The translations under genes were made by a program, and so were the position numbers. From Propionibacteriaceae bacterium (lineage in GTDB: Bacteria; Actinomycetota; Actinomycetes; Propionibacteriales; Propionibacteriaceae), in NCBI GenBank assembly GCA_031282235.1, contig JAITED010000135.1, positions 1-11,884 on the forward strand: a stretch of DNA of 11,884 nt. Direction: 5' to 3'. The notes under the pieces were generated by a model. It saw only the letters and a list, made by a program, of their open reading frames with translations, ran no database searches and had not been told where the DNA came from. Shown piece after piece: positions 6,047-11,884 of this stretch (within the stretch, counting starts at the first letter, position 1; each line of letters begins with the position of its first letter).

Positions 6047-6808
6047 ATGGCAAGCGAAAGAGCTAAAGCCCTAGCTGAGCGGCAGAAAGCGGAGGCTAAA
6101 GCCGCCCGCGAGGCGAAAAAACACTCGGATAATCCCGACGATTGGGGTATCTGGCGGCGGCTGGTGGCCACCGTAAAGATGATCAACGAGGTCGAGCCAA
6201 ACGCCAAATGGATTCTTATTGGGGTGCCGCTGGCCATCCTCATCACCGCTGCCGTCGTCGGTATCGTCATCGGCCACTGGATTCAGGGGCTGATTTGGGG
6301 AGTGCTGCTGGCGGCGTCGGCGTTGTTGCTGCTGATAGGGCGTATCGGTCGAAAAGCCGCGTTCAAGCGTTCTAAAGGACAGCCCGGTTACGCGCAGGTA
6401 GCGCTGGCGATGCTCCCTGAGAAGAAGTGGTCGCACACTGTAGCTATCGAGGTGAACCGGCAGCAGGATTGCGTGCATCGCGTAGTCGGCCCGGGGGGGC
6501 TGATTCTGGTGGGCGACGGGGACGCCAACCGCGTGAAGCCGCTGCTCTCCAACGCAAAGCGCCGTCACGATGGCGTGAGCTACGACGCAGAGGTCATCAC
6601 CCTCTCCGCTGGCGATGGCGAGGGCCAGATTCCGGTGGAGCAACTCACAAAATACATCCAAAAGTTGCCCAAGAAGCTTTCCGAGACCCAAATCCAGGAG
6701 CTAGAGGTACGTCTCAAGGCGCTGGATGCCATGCGGGGCAGGTTGCCGATACCTAAAGGGCCGCTGCCCAACGTCAAAGCCAACCGGCGGGCGCTGCGAG
6801 GGCGCTAA
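6047..6808 (+). CDS. DUF4191 family membrane protein
   Basis: 253 aa from ATG 6047, which has GGGAGA about four bases upstream; the longer TTG start at 6035 is less likely. Residues 1-30 are a charged Ala/Lys/Glu helix. Two hydrophobic segments follow at about 55-76 and 80-99, separated by a short turn (GHWIQG), then a cytosolic domain of about 150 residues containing YAQVALAMLPEKKW, VGPGGLILVGDG and the conserved tail GRLPIPKGPLPNVKANRRALRGR. This is the DUF4191 pattern, an actinobacterial family of unknown function that I recall lying upstream of glnA, often with the lipoate genes lipA and lipB between; here a nucleosidase gene occupies that place. A run of seven G (6493-6499) lies in the coding region. 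Confidence 0.87.
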   Translation: MASERAKALAERQKAEAKAAREAKKHSDNPDDWGIWRRLVATVKMINEVEPNAKWILIGVPLAILITAAVVGIVIGHWIQGLIWGVLLAASALLLLIGRIGRKAAFKRSKGQPGYAQVALAMLPEKKWSHTVAIEVNRQQDCVHRVVGPGGLILVGDGDANRVKPLLSNAKRRHDGVSYDAEVITLSAGDGEGQIPVEQLTKYIQKLPKKLSETQIQELEVRLKALDAMRGRLPIPKGPLPNVKANRRALRGR

Positions 6809-6813
6809 GAGGG

Positions 6814-6846
6814 GCACTCAACGTATTAATTAATACGTTTAAGTGC
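6814..6846. promoter_or_regulatory. 20-bp perfect palindrome within a larger inverted repeat, upstream of the nucleosidase gene
   Basis: AACGTATTAA followed by its exact reverse complement TTAATACGTT (6820-6839) makes a perfect 20-bp palindrome. Outside it GCACT (6814-6818) pairs with AGTGC (6842-6846) across a C/TA internal loop. It starts six bases after the DUF4191 stop and overlaps the likely -35 (TTTAAG, 6838-6843) of the next gene. It could be an operator for a dimeric regulator, or form a hairpin at the end of the DUF4191 mRNA. The AT-rich core contrasts with the GC-rich surroundings. Confidence 0.65.
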
Positions 6847-6866
6847 GAGCAACACACATTTATATA
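6838..6866 (+). promoter_or_regulatory. Candidate promoter for the MTA/SAH nucleosidase gene
   Basis: TTTAAG (6838-6843) and TATATA (6861-6866) are separated by 17 bases. The -10 region is part of a 12-bp palindrome TTTATATATAAA (6859-6870), and a second TA-rich palindrome CTATATAG follows at 6873-6880, itself a possible -10. The AAGGAGG at 6885-6891 then serves the GTG start. Confidence 0.45.
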
Positions 6867-6901
6867 TAAACGCTATATAGGCTCAAGGAGGGCTGGTTGC
6901 C

Positions 6902-7579
6902 GTGTTCGGGGTGCTGGGAGCTATGGAGGAGGAAGTCAAGGCGTTACGTATGTCCTTGGCTCGCCCCATCACTAAGACGGTGCTGGGGATTCAGGTGACC
7001 AGTGGCCAACTGGACGGCACCGAACTGCTGCTGGCACGCTCCGGTGTCGGCAAGGTGAACGCCGCACTCGCCACCGCCGCGCTGGTGCAGTTGGGGGCTA
7101 CCAAAGTGGTGTTCACCGGCATGGCGGGGGGCATCGGAGACGGCGTAAAACTCGGTGACGTGGTGGTCGCCACCGATTTAGTGCAACACGATATCGACGT
7201 GACCGCTATGGGGCGCAAACCCGGCGAACTGCTGGATGAGCCCTTGTCGTGGCCTACCGACCCCGCGCTGTCCGCCGATTTGGCGCTGGCAGCCGCCGCG
7301 CACGCCGCCACCGTACACCGAGGGCGCATCGCCTCCGGCGACCAGTTCATCGCCTCCCCCAGCGTTGCGAAACGTATCGCCGCCCAGTTCGGGGCTATCG
7401 CCGTAGAGATGGAGGGCGCCGCTTGCGCCCAAGTGGCGGCGAAACTCCAAGTGGAAGTGGGGATACTGCGCTGGATCTCCGACACCGCCGATGAAAAAGC
7501 GAGCACCGACTTCCCGGCGTTCTGTAACCACATCGCCGAACTAGACCTAGCGATTTTACGCACCCTAGTAGCCCACTAA
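6902..7579 (+). CDS. mtnN: 5'-methylthioadenosine/S-adenosylhomocysteine nucleosidase
   Basis: 225 aa cytosolic hydrolase (E. coli Pfs/MTAN is about 232). It cleaves the adenine from MTA and SAH in methionine and S-adenosylmethionine salvage. GVLGAMEEEV aligns with E. coli IGIIGAMEEEV, placing E11 at catalytic E12. SGVGKVNAA (47-55), FTGMAGGIGDGVKLGDVVV (71-89), SGDQFI (145-150), VEMEGAA (168-174; E171 matching E174) and WISDTAD (191-197; D194 matching D197) complete the active site. The start is GTG 6902, ten bases after AAGGAGG, and gives a canonical N terminus. It sits between DUF4191 and glnA and has its own promoter-like region with strong palindromes. Its stop is immediately followed by the second double-hairpin element. 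Confidence 0.93.
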   Translation: MFGVLGAMEEEVKALRMSLARPITKTVLGIQVTSGQLDGTELLLARSGVGKVNAALATAALVQLGATKVVFTGMAGGIGDGVKLGDVVVATDLVQHDIDVTAMGRKPGELLDEPLSWPTDPALSADLALAAAAHAATVHRGRIASGDQFIASPSVAKRIAAQFGAIAVEMEGAACAQVAAKLQVEVGILRWISDTADEKASTDFPAFCNHIAELDLAILRTLVAH

Positions 7580-7617
7580 CCCCCATCGGCTGCGCCAACC
7601 CCCCCTTTGCAAAGGGA
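7580..7617 (-). repeat. GC-rich double-hairpin (REP/MITE-like) element, copy 2 (inverted)
   Basis: Read on the minus strand this region gives CCCTTTG-CAAAGGG (7616-7603), a G-run (complement of C7 at 7599-7605), TTGGC-GCA-GCC (7598-7588) and then GATGGGGGTTAG. That is the same order as copy 1: C/T...A/G hairpin, G-run plus TGGC, small GGC..GCC hairpin, GA(C/T)GGGGGTTA. It begins at the first base after the nucleosidase stop codon. No flanking direct repeat as clear as that of copy 1 is visible. Confidence 0.6.
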
Positions 7618-7651
7618 GCGCAAACAGAAACCGTAACACAACCGCCGCTAA

Positions 7652-7684
7652 TTTACTTGTTCGTTACATGGGCGATACGTGAAC
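7652..7684 (+). promoter_or_regulatory. Possible GlnR-type site upstream of glnA
   Basis: TTTAC-ttgttc-GTTAC-atgggc-GATAC shows three xxTAC boxes ending at 7656, 7667 and 7678, exactly 11 bases apart. Actinobacterial GlnR, an OmpR-family nitrogen regulator, binds gTnAC-n6-GaAAC repeats with that period, and GTTAC-n6-GATAC departs from it at one base. The position about 80-110 bases before the glnA start is suitable. The match is short and I cannot tell whether this organism has GlnR. Confidence 0.3.
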
Positions 7685-7723
7685 GGGGGGGACGCCCGGA
7701 TAGGCTTGATAGGTAGTACTTAT

Positions 7724-7740
7724 TGGGCGCATAGCGCCCA
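7724..7740 (+). promoter_or_regulatory. Hairpin TGGGCGC-ATA-GCGCCCA in the glnA leader
   Basis: A perfect 7-bp GC-rich stem with a 3-base loop ends 13 bases before the glnA Shine-Dalgarno (CGGAGGA). It leaves the ribosome site itself free, so it may be a 5' stabilising hairpin, a transcriptional pause or attenuation element, or a DNA operator. A -35-like TTGATA (7706-7711) lies just before it, but the matching -10 position falls inside the hairpin and is poor. Confidence 0.55.
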
Positions 7741-7762
7741 GACCTAACATTTCGGAGGATAC

Positions 7763-9184
7763 ATGTTTAAGAGCGCCGATGAACTTCTTGGCTACATCAA
7801 AGACGAGGGCATTGAGATGATTGATGTTCGCTTCTGCGACCTGCCGGGCATCATGCAGCATTTCACCGTACCAGCGGGTTCGTTCGACCAGAGCGTATTC
7901 GAGGATGGCTTGGCGTTCGACGGGTCGTCCGTCACCGGGTTCCAGAAAATCAACGAATCGGATATGGCGCTGTTGCCCGACCCCACCACCGCTTTCATTG
8001 ACCCGTTCCGCAAAGCGAAAACGTTGGTGGTGAACTTCTTCGTACACGACCCCATCACTAAAGAGGCCTACAGCCGCGACCCGCGTAACGTCGCCCGCAA
8101 AGCTGAGGCGTATCTTTCCGCTTCCGGCATCGGCGATCAGGTGTTCATGGCCCCGGAAGCCGAGTTTTACGTATTCGACGATGTGCGTTACGGCACTGAC
8201 AACCACTCCTCCCTATATACGGTGGATGCGGAGGCGGCTCCTTGGAACTCCACCCGCGCGGAGGAACGCGGCAACTTGGGCTATAAAGTCAAGACGAAGG
8301 GAGGCTACTTCCCGGTGGCTCCTAGCGACCATTACGGCGACCTGCGCGACGAGATGGTGAAGCATCTGGAGGCCGCGGGGTTGGTCATCGAACGGGCGCA
8401 TCACGAGGTGGGCGCTGCGGGGCAGGCAGAGATTAACTGGCGTTTTGATACGCTGCTGACAAGCGCAGATAATGTGATGCTGTTTAAGTACATCGTCAAG
8501 AACACCGCGGTGGCCAACGGCAAAACCGCCACGTTCATGCCGAAACCCATCTTCGGCGACAACGGCTCCGGAATGCACGTCCACTCCTCGCTGTGGAAAG
8601 GCGGCGTGCCGCTGTTCTACGATGCCAACAACTACGGGTCGCTCTCCGACACCGCCCGTTGGTACATCGGCGGGCTGTTGCGCCACGCGCCTGCGATTCT
8701 GGCGTTCACCAACCCGACCGTCAACAGCTATCACCGGCTGGTGCCCGGCTTCGAAGCTCCGGTCAACTTGGTGTATTCGGCACGCAACCGCTCTGCGGCC
8801 ATCCGTATCCCGATCACCGGCACCAACCCGAAAGCGAAGCGCGTTGAGTTCCGTTGCCCCGACCCGGCCAGCAACCCGTATCTCGCATTCGCCGCGATTC
8901 TGTTGGCTGGCTTGGATGGGGTGGTGAACCGTATTGAGCCGCCCGCCCCCATCGACAAGGATCTGTACGAACTGCCGCCGGAGGAGCACGCCAACATCCC
9001 ACAGGTGCCCGGTTCACTCGGAGAGGTGCTAGCCGCGCTGCAGGCCGACAGCGACTTCCTGCTGGCGGGCGACGTGTTCACTCAAGACCTCATCGACACT
9101 TGGATTGAGCTGAAGCAGGGCGAGTTGGATGCCATTCGGTTGCGTCCGCACCCCTACGAGTTCGATATGTACTTCGCTATCTAG
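7763..9184 (+). CDS. glnA: Type I glutamine synthetase
   Basis: 473 aa, the normal length of GSI-beta. It joins ammonia to glutamate at the expense of ATP in the dodecameric cytosolic enzyme. Landmarks: DGSS (53-56, latch Asp53), EAEFYVFD metal ligands E132/E134, E215 and E223 in EVG...QAEINWRF, GMHVHSS with H272, HRLVPGFEAPVN with R325 and E331, ARNRSAAIR (340-348) and VEFRCPD with R364. The adenylylation site is intact: Y402 in DLYELPPEE (E. coli Tyr397), so control by GlnE adenylyltransferase is expected. ATG 7763 follows CGGAGGA. The upstream 183 bases hold a repeat element, a possible GlnR site and a leader hairpin. Two strong hairpins lie downstream, so it is probably monocistronic. Confidence 0.97.
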   Translation: MFKSADELLGYIKDEGIEMIDVRFCDLPGIMQHFTVPAGSFDQSVFEDGLAFDGSSVTGFQKINESDMALLPDPTTAFIDPFRKAKTLVVNFFVHDPITKEAYSRDPRNVARKAEAYLSASGIGDQVFMAPEAEFYVFDDVRYGTDNHSSLYTVDAEAAPWNSTRAEERGNLGYKVKTKGGYFPVAPSDHYGDLRDEMVKHLEAAGLVIERAHHEVGAAGQAEINWRFDTLLTSADNVMLFKYIVKNTAVANGKTATFMPKPIFGDNGSGMHVHSSLWKGGVPLFYDANNYGSLSDTARWYIGGLLRHAPAILAFTNPTVNSYHRLVPGFEAPVNLVYSARNRSAAIRIPITGTNPKAKRVEFRCPDPASNPYLAFAAILLAGLDGVVNRIEPPAPIDKDLYELPPEEHANIPQVPGSLGEVLAALQADSDFLLAGDVFTQDLIDTWIELKQGELDAIRLRPHPYEFDMYFAI

Positions 9185-9216
9185 GCGCTGCAACGCTACG
9201 CTATGTAGCGAAGCGC
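9185..9216 (+). terminator. First hairpin after glnA
   Basis: GCGCT (9185-9189) pairs with AGCGC (9212-9216), and CGCTAC (9194-9199) pairs with GTAGCG (9205-9210), separated by a 4/1-base internal loop and closed by a GCTAT loop. It directly follows the glnA stop and stacks against the next hairpin. There is no T-tract; it probably protects the 3' end or assists termination. Confidence 0.55.
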
Positions 9217-9258
9217 AACCGGGGTGGCTCTTTAAGTCAGGGAGAGCTGCCCCGGTTT
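9217..9258 (+). terminator. Strong intrinsic-type terminator between glnA and the convergent oxidoreductase gene
   Basis: AACCGGGG (9217-9224) pairs with CCCCGGTT (9250-9257). The stem continues through TGGCTCT against AGAGCTG with two G-U pairs, giving 15 bp in all around an 11-base loop. A modest T-rich tail (TTTCGTTTG) follows on the plus strand. It ends glnA transcription and, being symmetrical, may also act on the convergent gene. Confidence 0.75.
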
Positions 9259-9273
9259 CGTTTGCCGCCACAA

Positions 9274-10131
9274 CTACAGCTTCTCTCCCGCCAACGCTGA
9301 GAAATCGTGCTCGCCGTGTCCGGCGCGCCGGGCACGCTCCAACGACGCAAAAGCGGCGGTAAGGGCGGGGAGCGCTAAACCACCGGCTACCGCGAACATC
9401 AGGTCTACGTCTTTGGCTAGCAGGTTGGTGGAGAACTGGGTGGGTTCCCAAGCGTGGTTTTTGATGGTGGCACCTTTCATGCCGGCGATGGTCGCCAGCG
9501 GGGTTTTGGCTAACCCGGTGAGCGCCAGCCCCTCATCCAGAGTTAAACCCCCGGCTTCGGCGATGGTGAGCGCTTCGACTAGCGCCTGCACCCCGACCGC
9601 TAAACCGTAGTTGACTACCAGTTTCCCGACTCCGGCTTTGGCGGCGGTGTCGTATTCGATGATACGTTCCGGGTCAGCCCACAGGCTCACGATGGAGCGA
9701 GCGAGGCTACGGGCTTCCGCGTCAGCAGCGCCGAGCAGCACCCCAAGGTCGCGGTTTCGAGCCGGGCCGAGCGAACCCAACACCGGCGCGTGTACATAGC
9801 GTATCCCCCGCGCCGCCGCCCAATCGGCGCACTCGGCGGCGAAATGTGGCCCTACGGTGGTGATGTCCACCCACACTGCGCCCGTACTCCACGGCAACTC
9901 CGCGTCTAAAACCACTTCCCGCACCGAATCCGGCCCGAAGAAGCAAGTGAATACGACCTCAGCATCTGCGACCGCCGCCGCACTGGAGAGCGCCACCGTC
10001 GCCCCCAAATCTAAGAAAGGTTCCGCTTTCGCAGCGTCCCGATTCCAAACTGTCAGCGTATGTTCGCTGGCCGCAACATGCCCGGCGAGGATAGCCCCCA
10101 TGCGCCCCAACCCCAGAAAAGCGATATTCAT
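9274..10131 (-). CDS. NAD(P)-dependent beta-hydroxyacid dehydrogenase-like oxidoreductase
   Basis: 285 aa in the 3-hydroxyisobutyrate dehydrogenase/6-phosphogluconate dehydrogenase-like superfamily. GLGRMG (7-12) is the Rossmann dinucleotide motif; N30-R31 after the second strand suggests NADP preference. DITTVGP (89-95), GVGKLVVNYGLAV with catalytic K170 and N174, and LLAKDVDLM with K240/D241 are the expected positions. The substrate loop is unusual: the family DAPVSGG reads HAPVLGS (114-120), so the Ser that contacts the substrate carboxylate is Leu. A reaction on 3-hydroxyisobutyrate itself should not be assumed; a glyoxylate or semialdehyde reductase, or another small acid, is equally possible. 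It lies 57 bases downstream of the SHOCT gene on the same strand. No strong Shine-Dalgarno is visible before ATG 10131. Confidence 0.85.
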   Translation of the reverse strand: MNIAFLGLGRMGAILAGHVAASEHTLTVWNRDAAKAEPFLDLGATVALSSAAAVADAEVVFTCFFGPDSVREVVLDAELPWSTGAVWVDITTVGPHFAAECADWAAARGIRYVHAPVLGSLGPARNRDLGVLLGAADAEARSLARSIVSLWADPERIIEYDTAAKAGVGKLVVNYGLAVGVQALVEALTIAEAGGLTLDEGLALTGLAKTPLATIAGMKGATIKNHAWEPTQFSTNLLAKDVDLMFAVAGGLALPALTAAFASLERARRAGHGEHDFSALAGEKL

Positions 10132-10188
10132 ACGCCCAGCCTAGATGATTAACCCCGCTGAATGCGTCGTACTCGACACCGCGAGACC

Positions 10189-10986
10189 TCACAACCGGGC
10201 TAATAGCTCCGCTTTCTTGGCACTAAACTCGCTTTCGGTCAGGATGCCTTGGTCGCGCAGGTCGGCAAGTTGGGCGATGGCGGCGATGATGCCAGCGGCA
10301 TCTGGGACACCGCGATTGGGGGCTGCTCCCGGTGTGGCGGGGTTCGCCGTTGCAGCAATTGGGGAAATATCAGCCACGCTATCGGCAGTGGCAGTTGTTG
10401 CGCTCCCCTCCGATTGCCAGCCGGACTGGGGAGTCGGAGCCGTGGAACGCGGAGCGCGTATGGGGCGGAACGCTTTAGCGGGACGGGTCATCTCCACCGC
10501 CGGCGGCACCCCCGGGTCATCTTCCTCCGCGCCGAAAGCAGCAAAATCTGTGGGAGGTTTGCTCCCCGGCCGCCAAATCTCCGGCTTGAGCGCCACGGTG
10601 GGTTCCTCAATCTGGCTTGGTTCCTGCCCCAAATCGTGCTCAATGAGCTCTTTCAACTCCACGAATGCGGCGTGCTGCCGAAAGTTGAACATCATGGCGT
10701 ATTCATCAAGCTGCGCCGCCGCAATGTCGTCCTTGCGCCCATATACGCCCAGCAGCTTGTTCTGCACCTTAGCCAACGGATCATCCACCCGTAAAAACTG
10801 AATGAAACCCGCGCCATGCCCCCGCTTAGCGCGCCGGAAACGTATCCCCGAAATCTCGTGCAACCGCAGCGTGTTTACGCCTTTCATGCCTGTCAGCGTA
10901 TTCCAAACCCCAGAGCGCACAATCGAAACGCGCTGCCCGTCGTACTCCACCCAGCCGCCGGTTCCCTGCACCTGCATCGTTTCCAT
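10189..10986 (-). CDS. DUF4429-like PH-fold protein with C-terminal SHOCT domain
   Basis: 265 aa in three parts. Residues 1-120 form a beta-rich N-terminal domain (GWVEYDGQRVSIVRSGV, EISGIRFRRAKRGHGAGFIQF, NFRQHAAFVELKELIEHDL) of the kind annotated as DUF4429 or bacterial PH-like. Residues 121-230 are a Pro/Ala/Thr-rich low-complexity linker. The last 34 residues (IIAAIAQLADLRDQGILTESEFSAKKAELLARL) are a clear SHOCT motif, a short C-terminal oligomerisation or interaction helix pair. No membrane segment or catalytic motif is seen, so it is probably cytosolic and of unknown function. ATG 10986 or the ATG three codons on may be the start; neither has a strong ribosome site. It diverges from the NAD synthetase gene across 107 bases. 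Confidence 0.8.
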   Translation of the reverse strand: METMQVQGTGGWVEYDGQRVSIVRSGVWNTLTGMKGVNTLRLHEISGIRFRRAKRGHGAGFIQFLRVDDPLAKVQNKLLGVYGRKDDIAAAQLDEYAMMFNFRQHAAFVELKELIEHDLGQEPSQIEEPTVALKPEIWRPGSKPPTDFAAFGAEEDDPGVPPAVEMTRPAKAFRPIRAPRSTAPTPQSGWQSEGSATTATADSVADISPIAATANPATPGAAPNRGVPDAAGIIAAIAQLADLRDQGILTESEFSAKKAELLARL

Positions 10987-11093
10987 GCCACAAGGTTACT
11001 CGCTCGGCAATGATTCGCCGGCACCGGTATAGCGCACGAATAACCAGCACCGAAAAGAGGGATAGTACGTGCTACAGCGATTAGGCTGGTGGC

Positions 11094-11884
11094 GTGGACT
11101 TTCGCAATATTTACGCGCAGGGGTTTGCGCGGGTGGCGGCTCGGGTTTTGCCGGTGCGGGACGCTGACCCGGCGGCTAATGCGGCTGCGGTTATTGATGA
11201 CGCTACCCAGCTCAGCGCAGCGGGGGTGATGCTCGCCGTATATCCGGAGTTGAACCTTACGGGGTACGCGCTGGATGACCTGTTTTTGCAGCAACCGCTG
11301 TTGGATGCGGCGCGCTTGGCAGTTGCGGACGTCACCGCCGCTTCCGCTGAGTTGTTGCCGATTATCGTAGTGGGAGCGCCGTTGCATCACCGTAACCGGG
11401 TTTATAACTGCGCCGTGGTCATCCACCGTGGCGAAGTGCTGGGCGTGGTGCCGAAAAGCTATCTGCCGAATTACCGCGAGTTTTATGAGCGGCGCTGGTT
11501 CGCCCCCGGTGACGACATCGACGACGTTATCACGCTGGACGGACAAGAGATACCGTTTGGCTCCCGGCAACTGTTCACGGTTGAGGACGTGCCGGGGTTC
11601 ACGCTGCACGTGGAGATTTGCGAGGACATGTGGGTGCCGGTGCCGCCATCGGCCACCGCCGCGCTCCACGGAGCAACCGTACTGGCTAACTTATCCTCAT
11701 CACCGATCACTATCGGAAAAGCGGTGGATCGTAAACTGTTGGCGGCCAGCGCATCTGCCAGATGTCTAGCTGGCTACGTATTTGCTGCCGCTGGCCCAGG
11801 GGAATCGTCTACTGATTTGAGTTGGGACGGGCAGACGTTCGTATACGAATGCGGCGAACTGTTGGGCGAATCCGAGCGGTTCCC
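11094..11884 (+). CDS. nadE: Glutamine-dependent NAD+ synthetase (N-terminal part, runs off the window)
   Basis: 263 codons are present, open to the window end; the family length is about 680 aa. This is the N-terminal nitrilase-type glutaminase domain, which releases ammonia from glutamine for the C-terminal synthetase to amidate deamido-NAD. The triad is E52 in YPELNLTGY, K121 in VVPKSYLPNYREFYERR and C176 in HVEICEDMWVP, with the same numbering that I recall for M. tuberculosis NadE. ANLSSSPITIGKA, ASARCLAGYVFAAAG and a trailing ESERF also match that protein. GTG 11094 is chosen: an in-frame TAG lies at 11082-11084, no ATG intervenes, and the N terminus (VDFRNIYAQGFARVAA) aligns with family starts. 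The Shine-Dalgarno is weak. No in-window stop exists; the synthetase domain is not visible. Confidence 0.95.
   Translation, partial: MDFRNIYAQGFARVAARVLPVRDADPAANAAAVIDDATQLSAAGVMLAVYPELNLTGYALDDLFLQQPLLDAARLAVADVTAASAELLPIIVVGAPLHHRNRVYNCAVVIHRGEVLGVVPKSYLPNYREFYERRWFAPGDDIDDVITLDGQEIPFGSRQLFTVEDVPGFTLHVEICEDMWVPVPPSATAALHGATVLANLSSSPITIGKAVDRKLLAASASARCLAGYVFAAAGPGESSTDLSWDGQTFVYECGELLGESERF

Noticed and set aside
6493..6499. G7 tract inside DUF4191 (also G7 at 7685-7691 and C7 at 7599-7605) as phase-variation sites
   Set aside because: Seven-base tracts are short for contingency loci, the DUF4191 frame is intact, and nothing about the gene suggests phase variation.
8213..8989. 258-codon open frame antisense to glnA
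   Set aside because: Its translation is rich in Arg, His, Gly and Val with no family features, and it lies wholly across a clearly real glutamine synthetase; GC-rich antisense frames often stay open.
10893..11669. Long minus-strand open frame across nadE and the divergent gap
   Set aside because: It overlaps the strongly supported NadE coding frame and the SHOCT gene start, and its protein looks like an Arg/His-rich shadow.
1..11884. CRISPR array, tRNA or rRNA gene, transposase, phage or toxin-antitoxin module
   Set aside because: No regularly spaced direct repeats, no cloverleaf-like sequence, and no protein with such signatures was seen on either strand.

Overview
This window reads as chromosomal DNA of a moderately GC-rich Gram-positive actinobacterium. 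The evidence is a set of families that I know only or mainly from Actinobacteria: a DEDD-exonuclease/GIY-YIG fusion, a DUF3043 membrane protein, a DUF4191 membrane protein, a 70-residue protein ending in a 'V-x-EPM-x-L' type tail, a receiver-like protein paired with PspA, a 'sunset'-type C-terminal domain, and an NadE whose glutaminase residues fall at E52, K121 and C176, the numbering I remember for Mycobacterium tuberculosis NadE. Genus or species cannot be fixed from sequence alone. There is no phage, transposase, plasmid, CRISPR or tRNA signal; most genes are housekeeping.

Layout. (1) 6-1790 (+): exonuclease/UvrC-like nuclease, tail to tail with (2) 1787-2308 (-), a cyclophilin; their stop codons overlap. 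(3) 2446-2871 and 2888-3565 (+): a small membrane-anchored 'sunset' domain protein and an A24 prepilin-peptidase-like membrane protein. (4) 3587-4873 (-): pspA followed with no gap (TAG-GTG) by an atypical receiver-domain protein; a perfect palindrome sits directly upstream of a TTGACA -35 box for this pair. (5) 5093-6808 (+): DUF3043, the 70-aa protein and DUF4191. (6) 6902-9184 (+): MTA/SAH nucleosidase and type I glutamine synthetase, each with structured 5' DNA. (7) 9274-10986 (-): a SHOCT-domain protein and a 3-hydroxyisobutyrate-dehydrogenase-like oxidoreductase. (8) 11094 to the window end (+): the first 263 codons of glutamine-dependent NAD synthetase.

Functional themes: nitrogen assimilation and glutamine use (glnA supplies glutamine, which the NadE glutaminase domain consumes), sulfur-adenosine salvage (MTA/SAH nucleosidase), envelope stress (PspA and its receiver-like partner), and DNA repair or processing.

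The least ordinary signals are non-coding or sub-genic. Two divergent copies of a GC-rich double-hairpin element sit immediately behind the stop codons of DUF3043 and of the nucleosidase. The first is bracketed by 8-bp direct repeats that look like a target duplication. A 9-bp coding minisatellite inserts a Ser/Asn/Gly loop inside the GIY-YIG nuclease domain. There is a 20-bp perfect palindrome ahead of the nucleosidase gene, a 7-bp-stem triloop hairpin just upstream of the glnA ribosome binding site, and an 11-bp-periodic TAC pattern further upstream that could be a GlnR-type site. I do not see a clear new multi-gene system.
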